Assembly (NCBI GenBank): GCA_013368315.1
Contig: JAACJM010000020.1
Location: 744,001-808,000, forward strand
Source: Tetrapyrgos nigripes
Taxonomy: Eukaryota; Basidiomycota; Agaricomycetes; Agaricales; Campanellaceae
Direction of reading: 5' to 3'
Length of the DNA stretch: 64,000 nt
Shown: piece after piece, positions 11,240 to 22,872 of the stretch
How positions within the stretch are numbered: position 1 is the first letter of the stretch
Layout of the letters: the number at the start of each line of letters is the position of its first letter
Position numbers and translations under genes: made by a program
The notes under the pieces: model-generated
Database searches by the model: none
The model's input: the letters and a program-made list of their open reading frames with translations, nothing else
What the model was told of the DNA's origin: nothing

Positions 11240-12643
11240 TTAGTATCGCGGTCGTTTGGATTCTCGGTCATCATAACCTCCTGGAGCGTCGCTACGCTTA
11301 TACCCACCACCATAGCCGCCTCCGGAGGAACCATAACCTCCGCTAGGTGGCCCATTGAACCCACCATTGCCAACAGGAGGACCATTTTGCTGATCACTGA
11401 ATCCACCACCATTATATCCAATTCCCCCACCACGGCCGCCCCTAACGAAAGTCAGTAAGAAAAAATATTCCACTAGTTAATAAGAAAAAATACCTGTGAC
11501 CTCCTCCCATTTCTCGACCTCGATACCCATTGTCACTCTGTCGGAGTCCACCGTCGCCACCATATCCTCCACGGAAACCTCCACCACCTCTATCGCCAAA
11601 GCCGCCACCGCCGCCTCCTCCCCGGAAGCCACCTCGTCCCCCACGGAAACCACCCCCACGATCACCAAAGCCTCGTCCGCCTCCAAATCCTCCTCTGAAG
11701 CCTCCTCCGCCGCCGCCTCCTCCGCCTCTTGAGGGCATGGGCAGGGGTTCGACGCGTTTGGGGCGACCACCCAAACCTCCGCCAAGTCGACGCGGTTTCC
11801 ATCCACGTACAGTCCTGCCACGCTCAACATCGACAAGAATTCTCTTGCCCATTATATGAAGGCCATCGGATTCCTTATAGGCAGCTATTTGGAAAGGAAA
11901 AAGCAAAATGAGACAGCGACGATCCTTTGGTTAATACCACTATGATGAGGGGAAAAATTTGACAAAAGTAATAACCTTTCATATCACGTTCGCGTTCATA
12001 CACAATGAATGCGTAGCCTCTGCTGCGACTTTTTTTGTCGCGTACTATTCTTACACGTTCAATGGGACCATAGGTCTCAAATTCACGGCGTAAGTCATTT
12101 TCGGTTGCGCCTTTTTGCTGTGCAGCTAATTAGCGGCTGAATCCTCAGAATGAGATAAAAAGACTTACTAGTCGAGATATAAAGAGTGTCTTATACGGGT
12201 CTCCTACAGCTTCCGGGTCATCTGAGGGTTTGTCTGCAGAATACGCGTGTGTCAGTAACTATTGGCAGAGGCAGGCAAAAAATCACCCACAACTGTCCTT
12301 GGCTACTCTGAATTGCTCTGCCTTGCGTTTCTTCCTTTCCTCGCGACGGATTTGGCGTTTTGCCTCCTCGGCGAGGGTGAAGACCGGTTCTTCACCCTCT
12401 TCCATTTGATCATCAGCAGCGAGATTTTCGGTGGCGGTTTCCTTAAGTTGAGCAAGAATTGCAGCGACGCCGGATACATTTTTTGAGCGAATACGGTCGA
12501 TATCTTTGTCCACAGGCCGAGAGTAGGGTAGAGGTGGTCTGGGAGCAAAGAGTTTGAGGAGATTTGGAGGTAACTGGAATAAGACGTGAGTAAGATACAG
12601 CGGAAGAACAGACCAAAGTACACACTAGATGAGTCCCAGGCAT
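11240..12643 (-). CDS. SNP1: U1 snRNP 70 kDa protein
   Basis: Six exons (12643-12626, 12573-12291, 12233-12169, 12117-11976, 11884-11494, 11441-11240) give 366 residues. The first exon is 18 bases and encodes MPGTHL, which joins [17 protein letters not shown], the conserved U1-70K N-terminus that contacts the U1 core. The RRM has RNP2 LFISRL and RNP1 SRGYAFIVY, followed by [13 protein letters not shown] and [13 protein letters not shown]. The protein binds stem-loop I of U1 snRNA and helps define 5' splice sites. The tail is a long Gly/Arg (RGG) region rather than the RS/RD tail of animals and plants. Exon 3 ends at CTA and the next exon begins after the third of several AG sites. Confidence 0.93.
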
Positions 12644-13786
12644 GGCTAAGATGGAGAGAGGAAGATTCCGAAGAAGGTCGACGACGTTGGCAACGTCGAA
12701 CGGAACAAACGATGACTAGAGTGTATTACATAATTGCGCGACGCTCACACGTGATAGGCGGCAGTGGCCACTGGCGGACCCTTACCTCGATGTAATCGAC
12801 CCGACAAGAAAACATTCGGGCGTTGTCGTGAAACGAGGAATGAGTATAGATTGCAGAGTTTCTTGATATGTCTAGGTAGAGCGTTTTGATGAGGTGGTCT
12901 CTGCACACCGAGCTCGAGGTTGTATGTAGCCGTGTAGTAGGTACTCTTGGTCGAGCTAAGGAACAAAGCATCCTATGTTCCGAGCAGGATCTAAGGCATC
13001 ATGTATGGATGCAAGTTCTCTCCTCACCTGCCTCAGGTGAAGCCCTGAAACTGACTCTGCTTATCATATGCTTGCGTATGTACATCCATGTTCCTGCTTC
13101 ATGTCTTCTCCGTGATTTGTCCAATTCCGCGTACCATTTTATATCTCGACCCTGACCTGAGTCCGTCCGTTCGTGCTGCTCCTGGGCCATCTAGGAACGA
13201 CAGATATCAGATCCCCAATATCTGCTCCTCGAAATCAGGTGTAAGTACTGGTCAAAGTTTCAGCATTTTCAAACCAGTTGTTTTCTTTACGTTTGTGGAG
13301 CTGTTCAGGAACGTCGCAAATGGTGAGAATCTTCAACAAACAGTCCGAAGTATTGGAGAGTATTGGAGCCTCGGCGTACAGCACCCGTCCATCCATCTTT
13401 CTGGGTAGACAGTGGAGATACTTCTTCGAAAGAAAGACTGAGAAGCCGTACATACATACAGACCATCTTCGGAAAAAATACAAATCCTCGTGATATTCCG
13501 TCATGGACTCATGGATAACTAAACCCGCGTTGTTTGGTCCAATATACATAGATGTCGCGAAAGAAGAGGACGAATCACAGGCTTAGTGTTATACATTCTG
13601 AAAGAAGAAACATCCGCATTGACAAGATAATTCGAAGAGAGGACAATGATGCTACCTACGGAACACTAGTACTGTCCTGGAACTCGTTACTTTGCTGGTC
13701 GAGACTCTGAGCATCAATAGGATGGAAATGCAGCCCTGCCAATCGAACTCAGTAAGTCGAAAAGAAAAAGGACGCAGACCCACTCG
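12644..13786. other. 1.1-kb region with no supported gene
   Basis: Short frames on both strands lack family resemblance. It contains the upstream region of U1-70K on the left and the 3' region of the ZNF830-type gene on the right. Nothing else is recognisable. Confidence 0.55.
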
Positions 13787-14599
13787 TCAGGATGACTTTC
13801 CAGCTTTAGCTTGTTCCCTCTTCTTTTTCAGTAGTTCCAGCTTGTTCTTCATAACCACTACTTTCATATCAGCCTCTTCCTGGGCCCTTTCCTCATCTAG
13901 TAACCGATCCATAATCAATTCTCGCTCCTCCTGCTCCTTCTTCTGTCTGAGAGCATCCTCATCCAGCTTGTCGGGTTCTTCTGGCTCGGCTTCGGCTTCG
14001 GGAGCAGGGAACCCTTCAGGGACTTCAGAGGCAAGTATTGGTTCTGCAACAACAGTGGCATTTTCATAAGTTTCGCGAGCATCGGGCGCATTGACGACCT
14101 CCTTTTGGAACCTCTCCCATTCGAGGTCAATAGCATTAGGGGTAGCATTCCGCTGAGGTAGTGTTTGAGCAGCCGCGTCTGTAGCCTCGCCTTCGTCCTC
14201 AGAATCAAGCTCGTAGACAGGTGGTGCACGAGATGGATCTGAGAAAAAGTCGGCAGGGAAATCCCTCGAAGGACCAGTAACGCGTTGCTTTTTCGTGACT
14301 GTTTCTTCTTCGACAATATCCATCTCTTCTTCCTCAGCCTTCCGTTTTCCTAATGATAGTCTCTCCTGCTCCTCTATTAACCGCTGTTCCTCCTCTCTGA
14401 CGCGTTCTTCCTCTTTGAGTTTCGCGACTGTTGTCCGGTGTATTTTGCTTCCAAGATGGCCTTCCCAAGCCGAAGTATGTTTGACGACGGTACCACAGGC
14501 TGAACACCTCAGCTGGCCGGCATTGCTGTATGAAGCAAGAGGATGAGATATGCGAGCTTCTTGCCTTTTGGCCTTGAGCAGTGCTCGGACGTCTGCCAT
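13787..14599 (-). CDS. Zinc-finger protein 830 / CCDC16 homologue
   Basis: A single exon of 270 residues. It begins MADVRALLKAKRQEARISHP and has one C2H2-like finger (CSACGTVVKHTSAWEGH....H). A long charged coiled-coil-like stretch (KLKEEERVREEEQRL) follows, then a central acidic region and a highly charged C-terminal helix (LLDEERAQEEADMK...LLKKKREQAKAG). This layout matches ZNF830/CCDC16, a nuclear protein associated with the spliceosome (XAB2 complex) and genome maintenance in animals. The frame extends upstream to 14677, but the conserved start is at 14599, which leaves 52 bases to the divergent hydrolase. Confidence 0.82.
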   Translation of the reverse strand: MADVRALLKAKRQEARISHPLASYSNAGQLRCSACGTVVKHTSAWEGHLGSKIHRTTVAKLKEEERVREEEQRLIEEQERLSLGKRKAEEEEMDIVEEETVTKKQRVTGPSRDFPADFFSDPSRAPPVYELDSEDEGEATDAAAQTLPQRNATPNAIDLEWERFQKEVVNAPDARETYENATVVAEPILASEVPEGFPAPEAEAEPEEPDKLDEDALRQKKEQEERELIMDRLLDEERAQEEADMKVVVMKNKLELLKKKREQAKAGKSS

Positions 14600-14651
14600 C
14601 GTGTCTCGCTGGAGGTTGAGATGTTTAGGTAAGACGCGAACCGAGCCTATC

Positions 14652-15713
14652 ATGACCATCACTGAACAAGTACTCAACGTAGGCGGACTGCCTGTTCACG
14701 TCCACTCTAATTCGCAAAGCAATCATGCCAAACCAGTAGCAATTTTATTTTTTCTTCATGGACGCAACGGAGAATGCGGAAGGTTGAAGGATTTCATCGA
14801 CTCTATCTACTCTCAAGTTCATGATAAGGAGCAAGATTTGAAGCACGAACTTGTGATCGTATCCTTTGTAGGTTCACTGATATTACATGCTATACCAGCT
14901 CACGTATCTCTAGGATCACCGTAACCACGGACACAGACTTGTGGACGAAAAAGCAAACATGGGCTGGAATCGAGATGCAAGCAAGTGCAACCCTAGACAC
15001 GCGTAAGTTCTCATCTTTTGAGACTCCCCAGTGCTCACGCAGACTGTAGGATTGACATGTACTCTATACAAAGTCTATGCGCACCTGCTTTCGTTGTTTC
15101 CTCTTTCTAACTGGAAAGTTAGGTGGTACTGCTCGGGATGTTTCGTACTTGATCGACTTCCTTCCTGCATACCTCTATCCAGCCGGGGACAGAACAATAG
15201 CCCAGTGGGGGGTTGCAGGCATTAGTCTCGGAGGCCACAGCACCTGGTTGTCTCTTTGCCAAGGTGCTGTCCATTTATTTACCTTGCGCATTCAATCCTG
15301 CTCAACGACAGTGACTACCAGAAACTCGAGTCAAAATCGGGATTCCGATTGTAGGATGTCCCGATTATCTAACGCTAATGACTGCGCGAGCCAAGAAATT
15401 TGGGATATCTCTGGAGGGGTCAGAGTATCTCCCAGACAGCCTACTTGATCTGATTCGGAGGTCTGACCCGGCAGCGACAGCGTACCGTGAAATGGACCCA
15501 TCGCGAAACCCGTTTTATGGGAAGAAAATTTTAGTTTTATCGGGTGGCAGTGACACGCTGGTGCCATGGACGGCGAGCGAGGCGTTTGTAGAGAACTTAG
15601 TGGTGGGACCTGAGGGGCTGAAGAAGAAGATGGTGCAGGCAGGTGCGGGACATGAATATACTCCGGAAATGTTGGCAGAGATGGCTAGGTTTTTAGTCGC
15701 TGATGTGTTGTAG
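14652..15713 (+). CDS. Alpha/beta hydrolase, serine-hydrolase type
   Basis: Exons 14652-14867, 14914-15002, 15050-15072 (23 bases), 15123-15263 and 15322-15713 give 286 residues. Hydrolase-fold landmarks are the oxyanion region FFLHGRNGE, DHRNHGHR after the first intron, the nucleophile elbow GISLGGHS, and a late GGSDTLVPW with the usual acid, followed by a His in AGHEYTPEM. The family is a set of uncharacterised fungal hydrolases. The substrate is unknown and there is no signal peptide. The gene starts 52 bases from the divergent ZNF830-type gene. A telomere-like box follows its stop and probably belongs to the next promoter. Confidence 0.8.
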
Positions 15714-15740
15714 TGTAGTTGCCACTGTAGTCCAAGTAGT

Positions 15741-15754
15741 AAACCCTAACCCTA
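15741..15754. promoter_or_regulatory. Telomere-like box (AAACCCTAACCCTA)
   Basis: Two tandem CCCTAA units preceded by AAA lie about 240 bases upstream of the DDT/PHD gene and just after the hydrolase stop. Such short boxes, called teloboxes in plants and some fungi, bind Myb-type telomere-repeat factors in promoters of growth genes. Two similar boxes occur elsewhere in this window, also upstream of genes. Function is inferred only from position and recurrence. Confidence 0.5.
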
Positions 15755-15995
15755 TAAGTAATGGAGCGTTTTGTTGGTCAGATCAAACGACTGTTGCCAC
15801 TGTTTACAACGGCGAGCTCGAGCAGACCGGCATCGACTGTTGCCAACAACGTCGACTACGTCCTTGGTATCGTCTACATTTCTTGCTACTACTTTCAAAA
15901 CCGACAGCCACTCACTGAATCAAAGAACAATTGGTGGAGAAGCCCTACTTAGAAACTAAAAGCGGCACTCGCCCAGTCAATCTGCCTGCGTTCCG

Positions 15996-18900
15996 ATGCC
16001 CCGACGCGCTTCAGCTCGCTCCGCCCTCCCCGCTGCCAGCGACGTCCACCAGTTTTCTGACGTCCCAGCTGCACCCGAAACCCTCCCTGACGACCTCATC
16101 CTCCTCAGAACACAATGGAAGTGGGCGGCTTTCTGCCAATTCTGCTACACCTTCTCTCAAATATTGGCTATGGATGACGTGACTGTTAACGTGTGTCTTC
16201 TTCCCCGTGTCCGGGTTCTCTTGGCTTCTCATTACTCACTTCGCTGTCCGTCTGCAGAACATTGAGGATGACCTCGTCCATGGCCTCAACCTCTACCTAC
16301 CCCGCATCATAGTGCGTCTTCTATTCACACTCACTTATGATCGCAAAATCAAGTGCGTTTTTGTGCATCGGCTTGTGCTTGCCTTTGGCGCGTACTGACC
16401 GTGTTCTAGCCTCAACAACTGGCAAACCGCCCTTCGAAGACAATATAGCAAACGCGACCCTGCTGCGAATCCCATAGGACCTGAACCGCCCAAGGAGAAC
16501 ACCAGTAGTCGGTATACTTCAGTCATAGGAGATTCGGTCACTCCTGAACCTCCCGAGCACCCCGACGAAAACACAGACGATGCACCCCGCTCTTCCACTG
16601 CACCTCGCGACTCGGAACAAGTTGAAGGTGAATCTAAAGTCAAGTCTGAAGAGGACGACTCAGGTCTATCGTCGAATGTACCAGCAGCAGCCATTGGAGA
16701 CGGCCAAGTGAAACAAGAGACCAAGGACTGGCTTACTCTTCCCATGTTAGAGAAATTGGACTCTCTCCACCTTCTGACAGAGTGGCAATTCCAGAATCCA
16801 ACCCGATTTCGCCAGTTGATGAAAAGTGACGATGAGCAGGCTTCATGGGTGAGTTTCTCCTACTGGCTTCATTCTATTTTACTGTTTCTTATGGTCTTTG
16901 TACAGCGAATTGAACCCATTGGTTATGATTCGAAGCGAAATGCGTATTGGCTCATTGGTGGTACGCGATTCCTCATTTCATTCTTACATCATTGTCTGAC
17001 CCTCGTACTCTAGCTGATCGTCTCTGGATACAACGCGTTCCTCCGAAACCTCCTCGTCTTGCCGCAAACAAGAACCTTAAACGTAAGCGCGGTGCAGCAG
17101 ACACCGGCAGTAGCAAGCAAGCAAGATCAAATCGTACTGCCACCACCAACAGCAAGCGTCCTCGGTTACAGGCCTCGTCTACCAAAGGCAAAGGCAAAAG
17201 CTCAGCCTCGACTGATAATTCAGTCTCAGGACGCCGAGGTCGCGCTGCTAAAGCGCAAGCTAACCTCAAACTCGATGCGCAGGCGAAACAACTGGCAGAA
17301 CTGAACAGGCAGGCCGCTGCAATGTCAAAGTCAGGCTCATCGGCCAGATCGGGTAGACGCCAACGGACGGCCTCGGTATCCCCCTCTAAGCCCAGTCCTT
17401 CTCGTGTTGGAACTCGATCTCGACCTTTGGGCACTAGACTGAGTGCACGCTTGAGGGGCACTGAAGAGGATGAATGGCAAGCTATACCAGAAGAATGGCT
17501 GAATGAGAATGAGAACGATGATGATTTCAAAGCCAGTTCTCGTTTCCCAAGAAAGACGGGGTTGGAGAGCGACAAGTCAAGTGTCAGCGATTTGACAGAG
17601 TTGAGCGACGATGATGCTGGAGAGGATGACGAAGCAAGTGGTGAGGAGCAGGATGAAGCCGAGGCCGATATCAAGGAGGAGAGTTCTGAGCCAGAGTCTG
17701 TGGAGGAAGTTAAGTATGAGATTCCCGAAAACTTCGTTGAGTGGGAAACAGTGAGTTTCGTTCCTTTACTTTCCTTTCGTATCTTATTTTTTTTCTCCGT
17801 AGCTATGTGCAACGCTCCACGAATGGGAGCATATTGCTGAACGATGGCAAAAAGCTACTCACTATGCTGAGAAAGCGTTGTACAAAGTCCTAACAAATCA
17901 TATCGTTCCTATCGTGACTGAAGAATTGAGGGTATGTAAATTTACATGCTCTTAGATTTCCCGTGTTGACAGGTTCGGCCAGGAAATCGAGAACAAACGC
18001 CGATTGGAGGAAGCCGTTGTTCATCGCAAACGATCATCACGTCTCGCCGTCAAAGAACTCGAGAAAGAGGAGGCGAGGGCAGCAGCTCGTAAGAAGGTAG
18101 AGGACGACGAAAGGTTAGGCAGGCAACGAAGGGCAGAAGCAAGGGCTAAACGAGATGAGGCCGAGAGAACAAAGAGGGAACAGGCAAGGGAACAAAGAAG
18201 GAAGGAACGGGAGGCTAAAGAGGAGGCAGCGAGTGATGAAGCAGAAGAGAAAGCGCAGGATGAAAGGTATGCAATGTGGCCAATTTTCTATTGGATCGTA
18301 TGTACTGAATCCTATTTCGCAGCGAGGAAATCGACGTTGGGGAACTGCCGCCCGTCCAGAACACTAGACGGAGAGCTCAAGGATTAAGAAGTTCGACTAA
18401 TGGCTGGTCTACGAGTCGTTCGGGTACCAGTGACTGGGAGGTCGATTGTGAAATCTGCCATCGCCAAGGCTTTAATATTGTACGGCATGCATTCTTCCAC
18501 ACTTGCGATTCTGCTGATCAAAATTTGAAGGACGAGTCTGTACCTATGATGTGCTGTGGAATGTGCTCAAAATGGCAGCACATAGCTTGTCATGATAGAG
18601 CAGACGAGCTTGCTGGACGTATGCGGCGTGATTGGAAGAAATTTGATTTTTACTGCCTCCGATGTCGCGAAAGGGCTGCCGTGAATGGTTCTGGAGGACA
18701 TCATCAACAGCCCGTGCTACTTCATCCAGCCAACTCTCGTCCCTCTCCCAGACAACCCTCGGCTACCAGCAATGGTGTCACGTCATCGTACATGCAGATG
18801 TCATACGGACAGTCGTCGTCTTCTCCTCACGCATCTGGATCTCCCCAACTTCCCAACGGTTACGCTGACTATACTGCGAAAGCCTATCAGACCATGTCAG

Positions 18901-19463
18901 ATATTCGCTCTAGCAACGCCTCTAATTCCCAACTACCCTACTCTGTCAATCCCACTATGAAGCAGATTTCGTTCTCTCATTACCAGCCCCAGCAACACGG
19001 CTTTTCGTCGTCGTATCCTACGGTCAAACCTCCTCTCCGTCAGCATCCTTCATACGGTACCTCGCCTCAGGTTCAGGCCTATGGTCAGGAACCTCTCACA
19101 GCGCACAATCAGTATGGTGGCTATTCGAATGGCTCCATGAATGGCCAAACACAACGTTATTCTGTGAGTTGATTTAGTCTAAATTTGAGCCCTATGCTGT
19201 TTACTGATTAATACCTATAGCAGTACCCAACATCAAATAACTCTACGTGGAACGGAAACGCGACTCAAACTATGGATTATTCATCGTTGCCATCATACGC
19301 TGCCAGCGCCGAGCGCTCGAGTGCGGGCCAACCCAACTCCCTTCAAGAAATGCCTCAGCAACAGCAGCATTATAGATCTCAGCAATGGATGCCGTACAAT
19401 CATAATAATACTCATGGTCATGGTGGCAACATGGGTTACACTTCCTATCAGCATTCTTCTTAA
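15996..19463 (+). CDS. DDT/WHIM and PHD-finger chromatin protein
   Basis: Ten exons (15996-16190, 16258-16352, 16410-16848, 16906-16960, 17014-17750, 17803-17931, 17983-18266, 18323-18479, 18531-19163, 19221-19463) give 988 residues. A DDT-like helical region lies in the first ~110 residues (ILAMDDVTVNNIEDDL). WHIM-type motifs follow (RRQYSKRDPAANPIGPEP, RIEPIGYDSKRNAYWLIG). Next come a basic/acidic linker, a long Arg/Lys/Glu coiled coil and a Cys4-His-Cys3 PHD finger (CEIC..CCGMC..H..C..CLRC) split by an intron. The tail is Gln/Ser/Tyr-rich. The layout resembles ISWI-associated or RSF1-like remodelling subunits, with the PHD finger reading histone tails. The last acceptor is a tandem CAG-CAG. 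The start is the first ATG of the conserved frame. Confidence 0.85.
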
Positions 19464-19689
19464 GGCCTTCTTTTACAGATACAATGGGATTCCAAGGACC
19501 AGTTACGCATCTTGGATTGTCTTTTCTTATTTTGTGTGTGCATTAACTTATTCTTTTTTTCTCCATTAGTGCATAAGTAGATGAGGTACATGTTGTTTAG
19601 ATCTCGACCATGTATTGACAGTAGTTTTTGATTAGGTGTAGTAGTCCATAATACAAAGGTTCTGAGAATGGGAACAATCGCAGTGTAAT

Positions 19690-20522
19690 TCATCGAATAT
19701 GCTCGTACATCATGAACTGTGGTGTTGACCAAGCAAACGGATCCTCTTCATTTCCTTGATCCAAGCTACGGAATACATCAAAGAGCATCCAAAATTGCAC
19801 GAAGGTTCGACGTACTCGATAGGACCCAATACACGAAGACCTCTAACATGAGTATCTTTACCACTCATATGGTTGGCGACGATGAAAACCTGCAAGACGT
19901 ACGCCCAGATAGGTTTGAGTCCTTCCCCATCCTCGTTTGGTTCAGACGACACGTCAAAAGTTAGCCATCCATCTGGTTTGTCTAGAGTGATGATGCGGAC
20001 ATCTTGGAGATCGCTAGGGCCTGTACCAGCGCGTATGGCCAGAGTTGAAGGGGTGTAAGAATCGTCTTGAGGATGACTGAGGTAAATACTGAGTTTCTAT
20101 AAGACATTCAGAGGGAATCGTAGAGGAAGAGTTTTGAGTAAAGCTCACCTGTACCGCGACTTTACGCGGAAATTCGATGGTGATGAAATGGGGTTGTGGA
20201 CCGTCAGAGCTATATGTACGATGAGTAAACACCAGAATTTTAGACAGTGCCTGCAAGTACTTACTGCCAGAAGGTGTCTGGATCACCATCTTGCAAACAT
20301 TCTGGCCCAAATCCAAATTTGAAAGAAGAGACGGACCATCTAGCAAGTTCGGAGATGTTTGGCCAGGGAAGGTTTGGAGGAAATTTATCGGCTTAGAGGA
20401 CTCAGTTTGAGGACAGAGACAAGAAATAGGCTGAAGAGTGAACCTGAGACGATGAAGGGAGAGTTGAGCTCTTCTTGAGTGGGTTGACCGGATAAAGCAA
20501 TGGCAGCGGCTGTCTGAGACAT
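19690..20522 (-). CDS. DOC1: Anaphase-promoting complex subunit 10 (DOC1)
   Basis: Five exons (20522-20444, 20391-20265, 20209-20149, 20096-19816, 19765-19690) give 207 residues. The DOC-domain landmarks are all present: ARWSVSSFKFGFG, DGDPDTFWHSDGPQPHFI, TIEFPRKVAVQKLSIYL, DDSYTPSTLAIRAG and ANHMSGKDTHVRGLRVLGPI. DOC1 forms a degron co-receptor with Cdc20/Cdh1 on the APC/C and promotes processive ubiquitylation. The final intron must be removed to reveal the last residues, which end in His-Ile-Arg. The IR tail is the known docking signal for the Cdc27/APC3 TPR groove. The gene is divergent from the glycosyltransferase, with 81 bases between starts. Confidence 0.93.
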
Positions 20523-20603
20523 GGAGGACAAGAGCAGAAACGGTCACACACATTTTGTACCCGTACCAACTGGTTGAACCATTTCCACTCTCTTTACCCT
20601 CAC

Positions 20604-22460
20604 ATGCGTCGCTTCGCACCACCCACACGTCGGGAAATATCTCTTCTCTTATTCTGTCTTACGATTTTTACGCTTGCATACAACTTGGACAACTCGTTTC
20701 GTTTCTTGGGCTTCGATACTTCCGCCACCCAAGGTGCAGTGTGGTCACGACTGGGTTTCGGAACCGCTGCACTTTTGAGGGACGGAAGACGTCCTATAGG
20801 ATGGAGGAACACTCTGGAAGACACTATTTTTGGTGGATGGGCATGGAAAGACGGGCAAGTCGCCGGACAACAGGACGAGGTCGGCCAGGAGAAAGGCATC
20901 GGTCCTCATAGTTCCATGTGGATGAGTAGGAAGGAAATGCAAGCAACCTGGTCCTTTGGCCAAGGACCTTCTGTCGGCGACGGCTTTCGCAAATGGAGAG
21001 ATGACGTTCCTACTACAAAATTGGTTCTTCATCGCCCAGGTCAGTCTCGTACGCTGTTTCCTGGACGCGTATTTACCTAGACTTTCCAGGTCTTACTATT
21101 CTCGACCAAGCCATACTCTTCAATGGAACCATTTACATCGTGACAGACGCTCCTGGAGACTTTCCGAGTGTAAATTCTATTGCCTATCCGCGAAATACTG
21201 GCGACAAGTGGGCTGTTATCTCTACCCAAGACGCAAAGAGCATTCTAGGGGACCATGGCGGGATGTACGTATGAAATCCTCTGCAAGTTTTGTTTTACTA
21301 ATGTAATTGTCTCCAGTATCTACGGTGTTTCTTGGATGTCGCCAGATCCTGTTCCTCGTGCGTATTTGCACCTCAGAATGTGAAGATTTATGTTGATATT
21401 TTGTTGTAAAGATAACAGCACACTCTTTGAACTTTGGTCGCTGCATTCCCAACAAAAAGAACGTGACGCCTCCTGGCCGAGCTATCCTCAAAGGCTTTTC
21501 CTTCCCCAAACACCCGTATTCTCAGATCCCGACCCTGATCGCAACCTCATCACGGAATATTGGTTACCTCGCCCTCGCTCCGATACTGGTTTCCACCCTT
21601 ACACACTCAAGACCGCGTTCCCTTCCCTCACCGTCCTTTACAAAGATGATTGGAACGATTACAACGAAATGGAAGTTCCCTTCGTCATCGAACATCTTGC
21701 CGTCATAGACCGTGAAGTCTCATCTTCCTTGAACTTGTCACCAGAAATTTTACCAGAACACTGGTGGGAGCCAATCCGGAGAACCATGGCTCTATTTTTC
21801 GATAGTTACGAGCCACTCGCTCCCGTGAAGAAACGATGGGCTTGGAGTCAAAAGAAGACAATCACCTATATCCATAGGCAAGATGCTCCTCATGCCGATC
21901 CCACTCAAGGACGTCTCTCCGATGACAGCCACGAGGTCTTGGTACATGCTCTAGGGAAGTTTGCAAAAGGCTACAGCGTGCGGCTGAATATCGTCTCGTC
22001 TCTAGATGGAGACGCAGTAGAGGGCTCAAAGTGGGCCGAAAGAATGAAAGCAGTCGTCAAGTCTGATGTAAGTGCTTCCTTGTCGAGTTCCTCATTGTCC
22101 ACTAGCATGTCAATGACCTCGTTCACCAGGTCGTACTCGGTGTGCATGGCCCTCATCTACTGGATGCCGCATTTATGAAACCTTCTCCTGAATCGGCTGT
22201 ATTGGAGTTCTTTTCGCCTGGGACTGCTTCTCGTGAAAGAGAATCTATAGTCAACGCACTTGGAATGAAATACGTTGCTTTGTGGTCAGACAGGTGAGCT
22301 GTTCTGATCTTCCGCTCTTCCACCAGGCTTTTCTGACCCGCATTATTGTAGAACCCTTTCATCCGACGATATCGCATATTCCCCGCCACCAGAAGGTTCG
22401 GAAACCCCTGTCAACGCTGATGCTGTCATCAAACAACTGCGTACCATTCTGAACGTATGA
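20604..22460 (+). CDS. GT61-family (DUF563) glycosyltransferase, type II membrane protein
   Basis: Six exons (20604-21039, 21090-21264, 21317-21357, 21412-22067, 22130-22293, 22352-22460) give 526 residues. A single hydrophobic segment (ISLLLFCLTIFTLAYNL, residues ~12-28) suggests a Golgi type II anchor. The catalytic part contains GGWAWKDG, NGTIYIVTD, KKTITYIHRQ and the hallmark VVLGVHGPHLLDAAFM followed by VLEFFSPG. These match the GT61/EOGT-like family, which includes xylosyl- and O-GlcNAc-transferases and fungal DUF563 proteins. The sugar and acceptor cannot be predicted. Confidence 0.85.
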
Positions 22461-22872
22461 GTGACGACTGTTTTTCATTATCGTTACGATACACGACGTG
22501 CTTAATACGAACATGCCACAAACCGTCAGCTTGGTCCAGCATAGGCATATCGAGCAACGGCTCTACAGAGCGTGAATGAGGATGTTAAGATGAGGGACGG
22601 TGGAACCTTCTGTGATAGACTTGGAGCATTCTGCTGACATAGACGAGTTTAGTGCACTTGCGTACTCGTACTTATACATAATCTTTAGACCTTTTGCATA
22701 ATTTCTCTGTAATTTCTTGAGCAATCAAGCAGTCTTTACATGGCGCCCAATGGCTACGTATATTTTCGTGTTCCGGATGCTCAAGCAATCAGAGCCCAGC
22801 CCTACATTGACAAGCGCAAGTGCAACGACGTCGACACGATCACGTTCTTTCTCATTTTGACTCTGGGCCACT
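22461..22872. other. Gap between the GT61 gene and ARH1
   Basis: The segment carries the glycosyltransferase 3' region and the ARH1 promoter. A frame starting at 22740 runs across into ARH1 in the wrong phase and is not used. Confidence 0.6.

Noticed and set aside
11477..11859. Pro/Ser/Thr/Glu-rich frames on both strands
   Set aside because: They are shadows of the Gly/Arg-rich U1-70K tail.
16973..17812. 279-codon minus-strand frame
   Set aside because: It is antisense to the Ser/Glu-rich exon of the DDT/PHD gene and is made of the reverse of its codons.
20014..20628. 204-codon minus-strand frame
   Set aside because: It reads through DOC1 introns. Splicing gives the conserved DOC domain.
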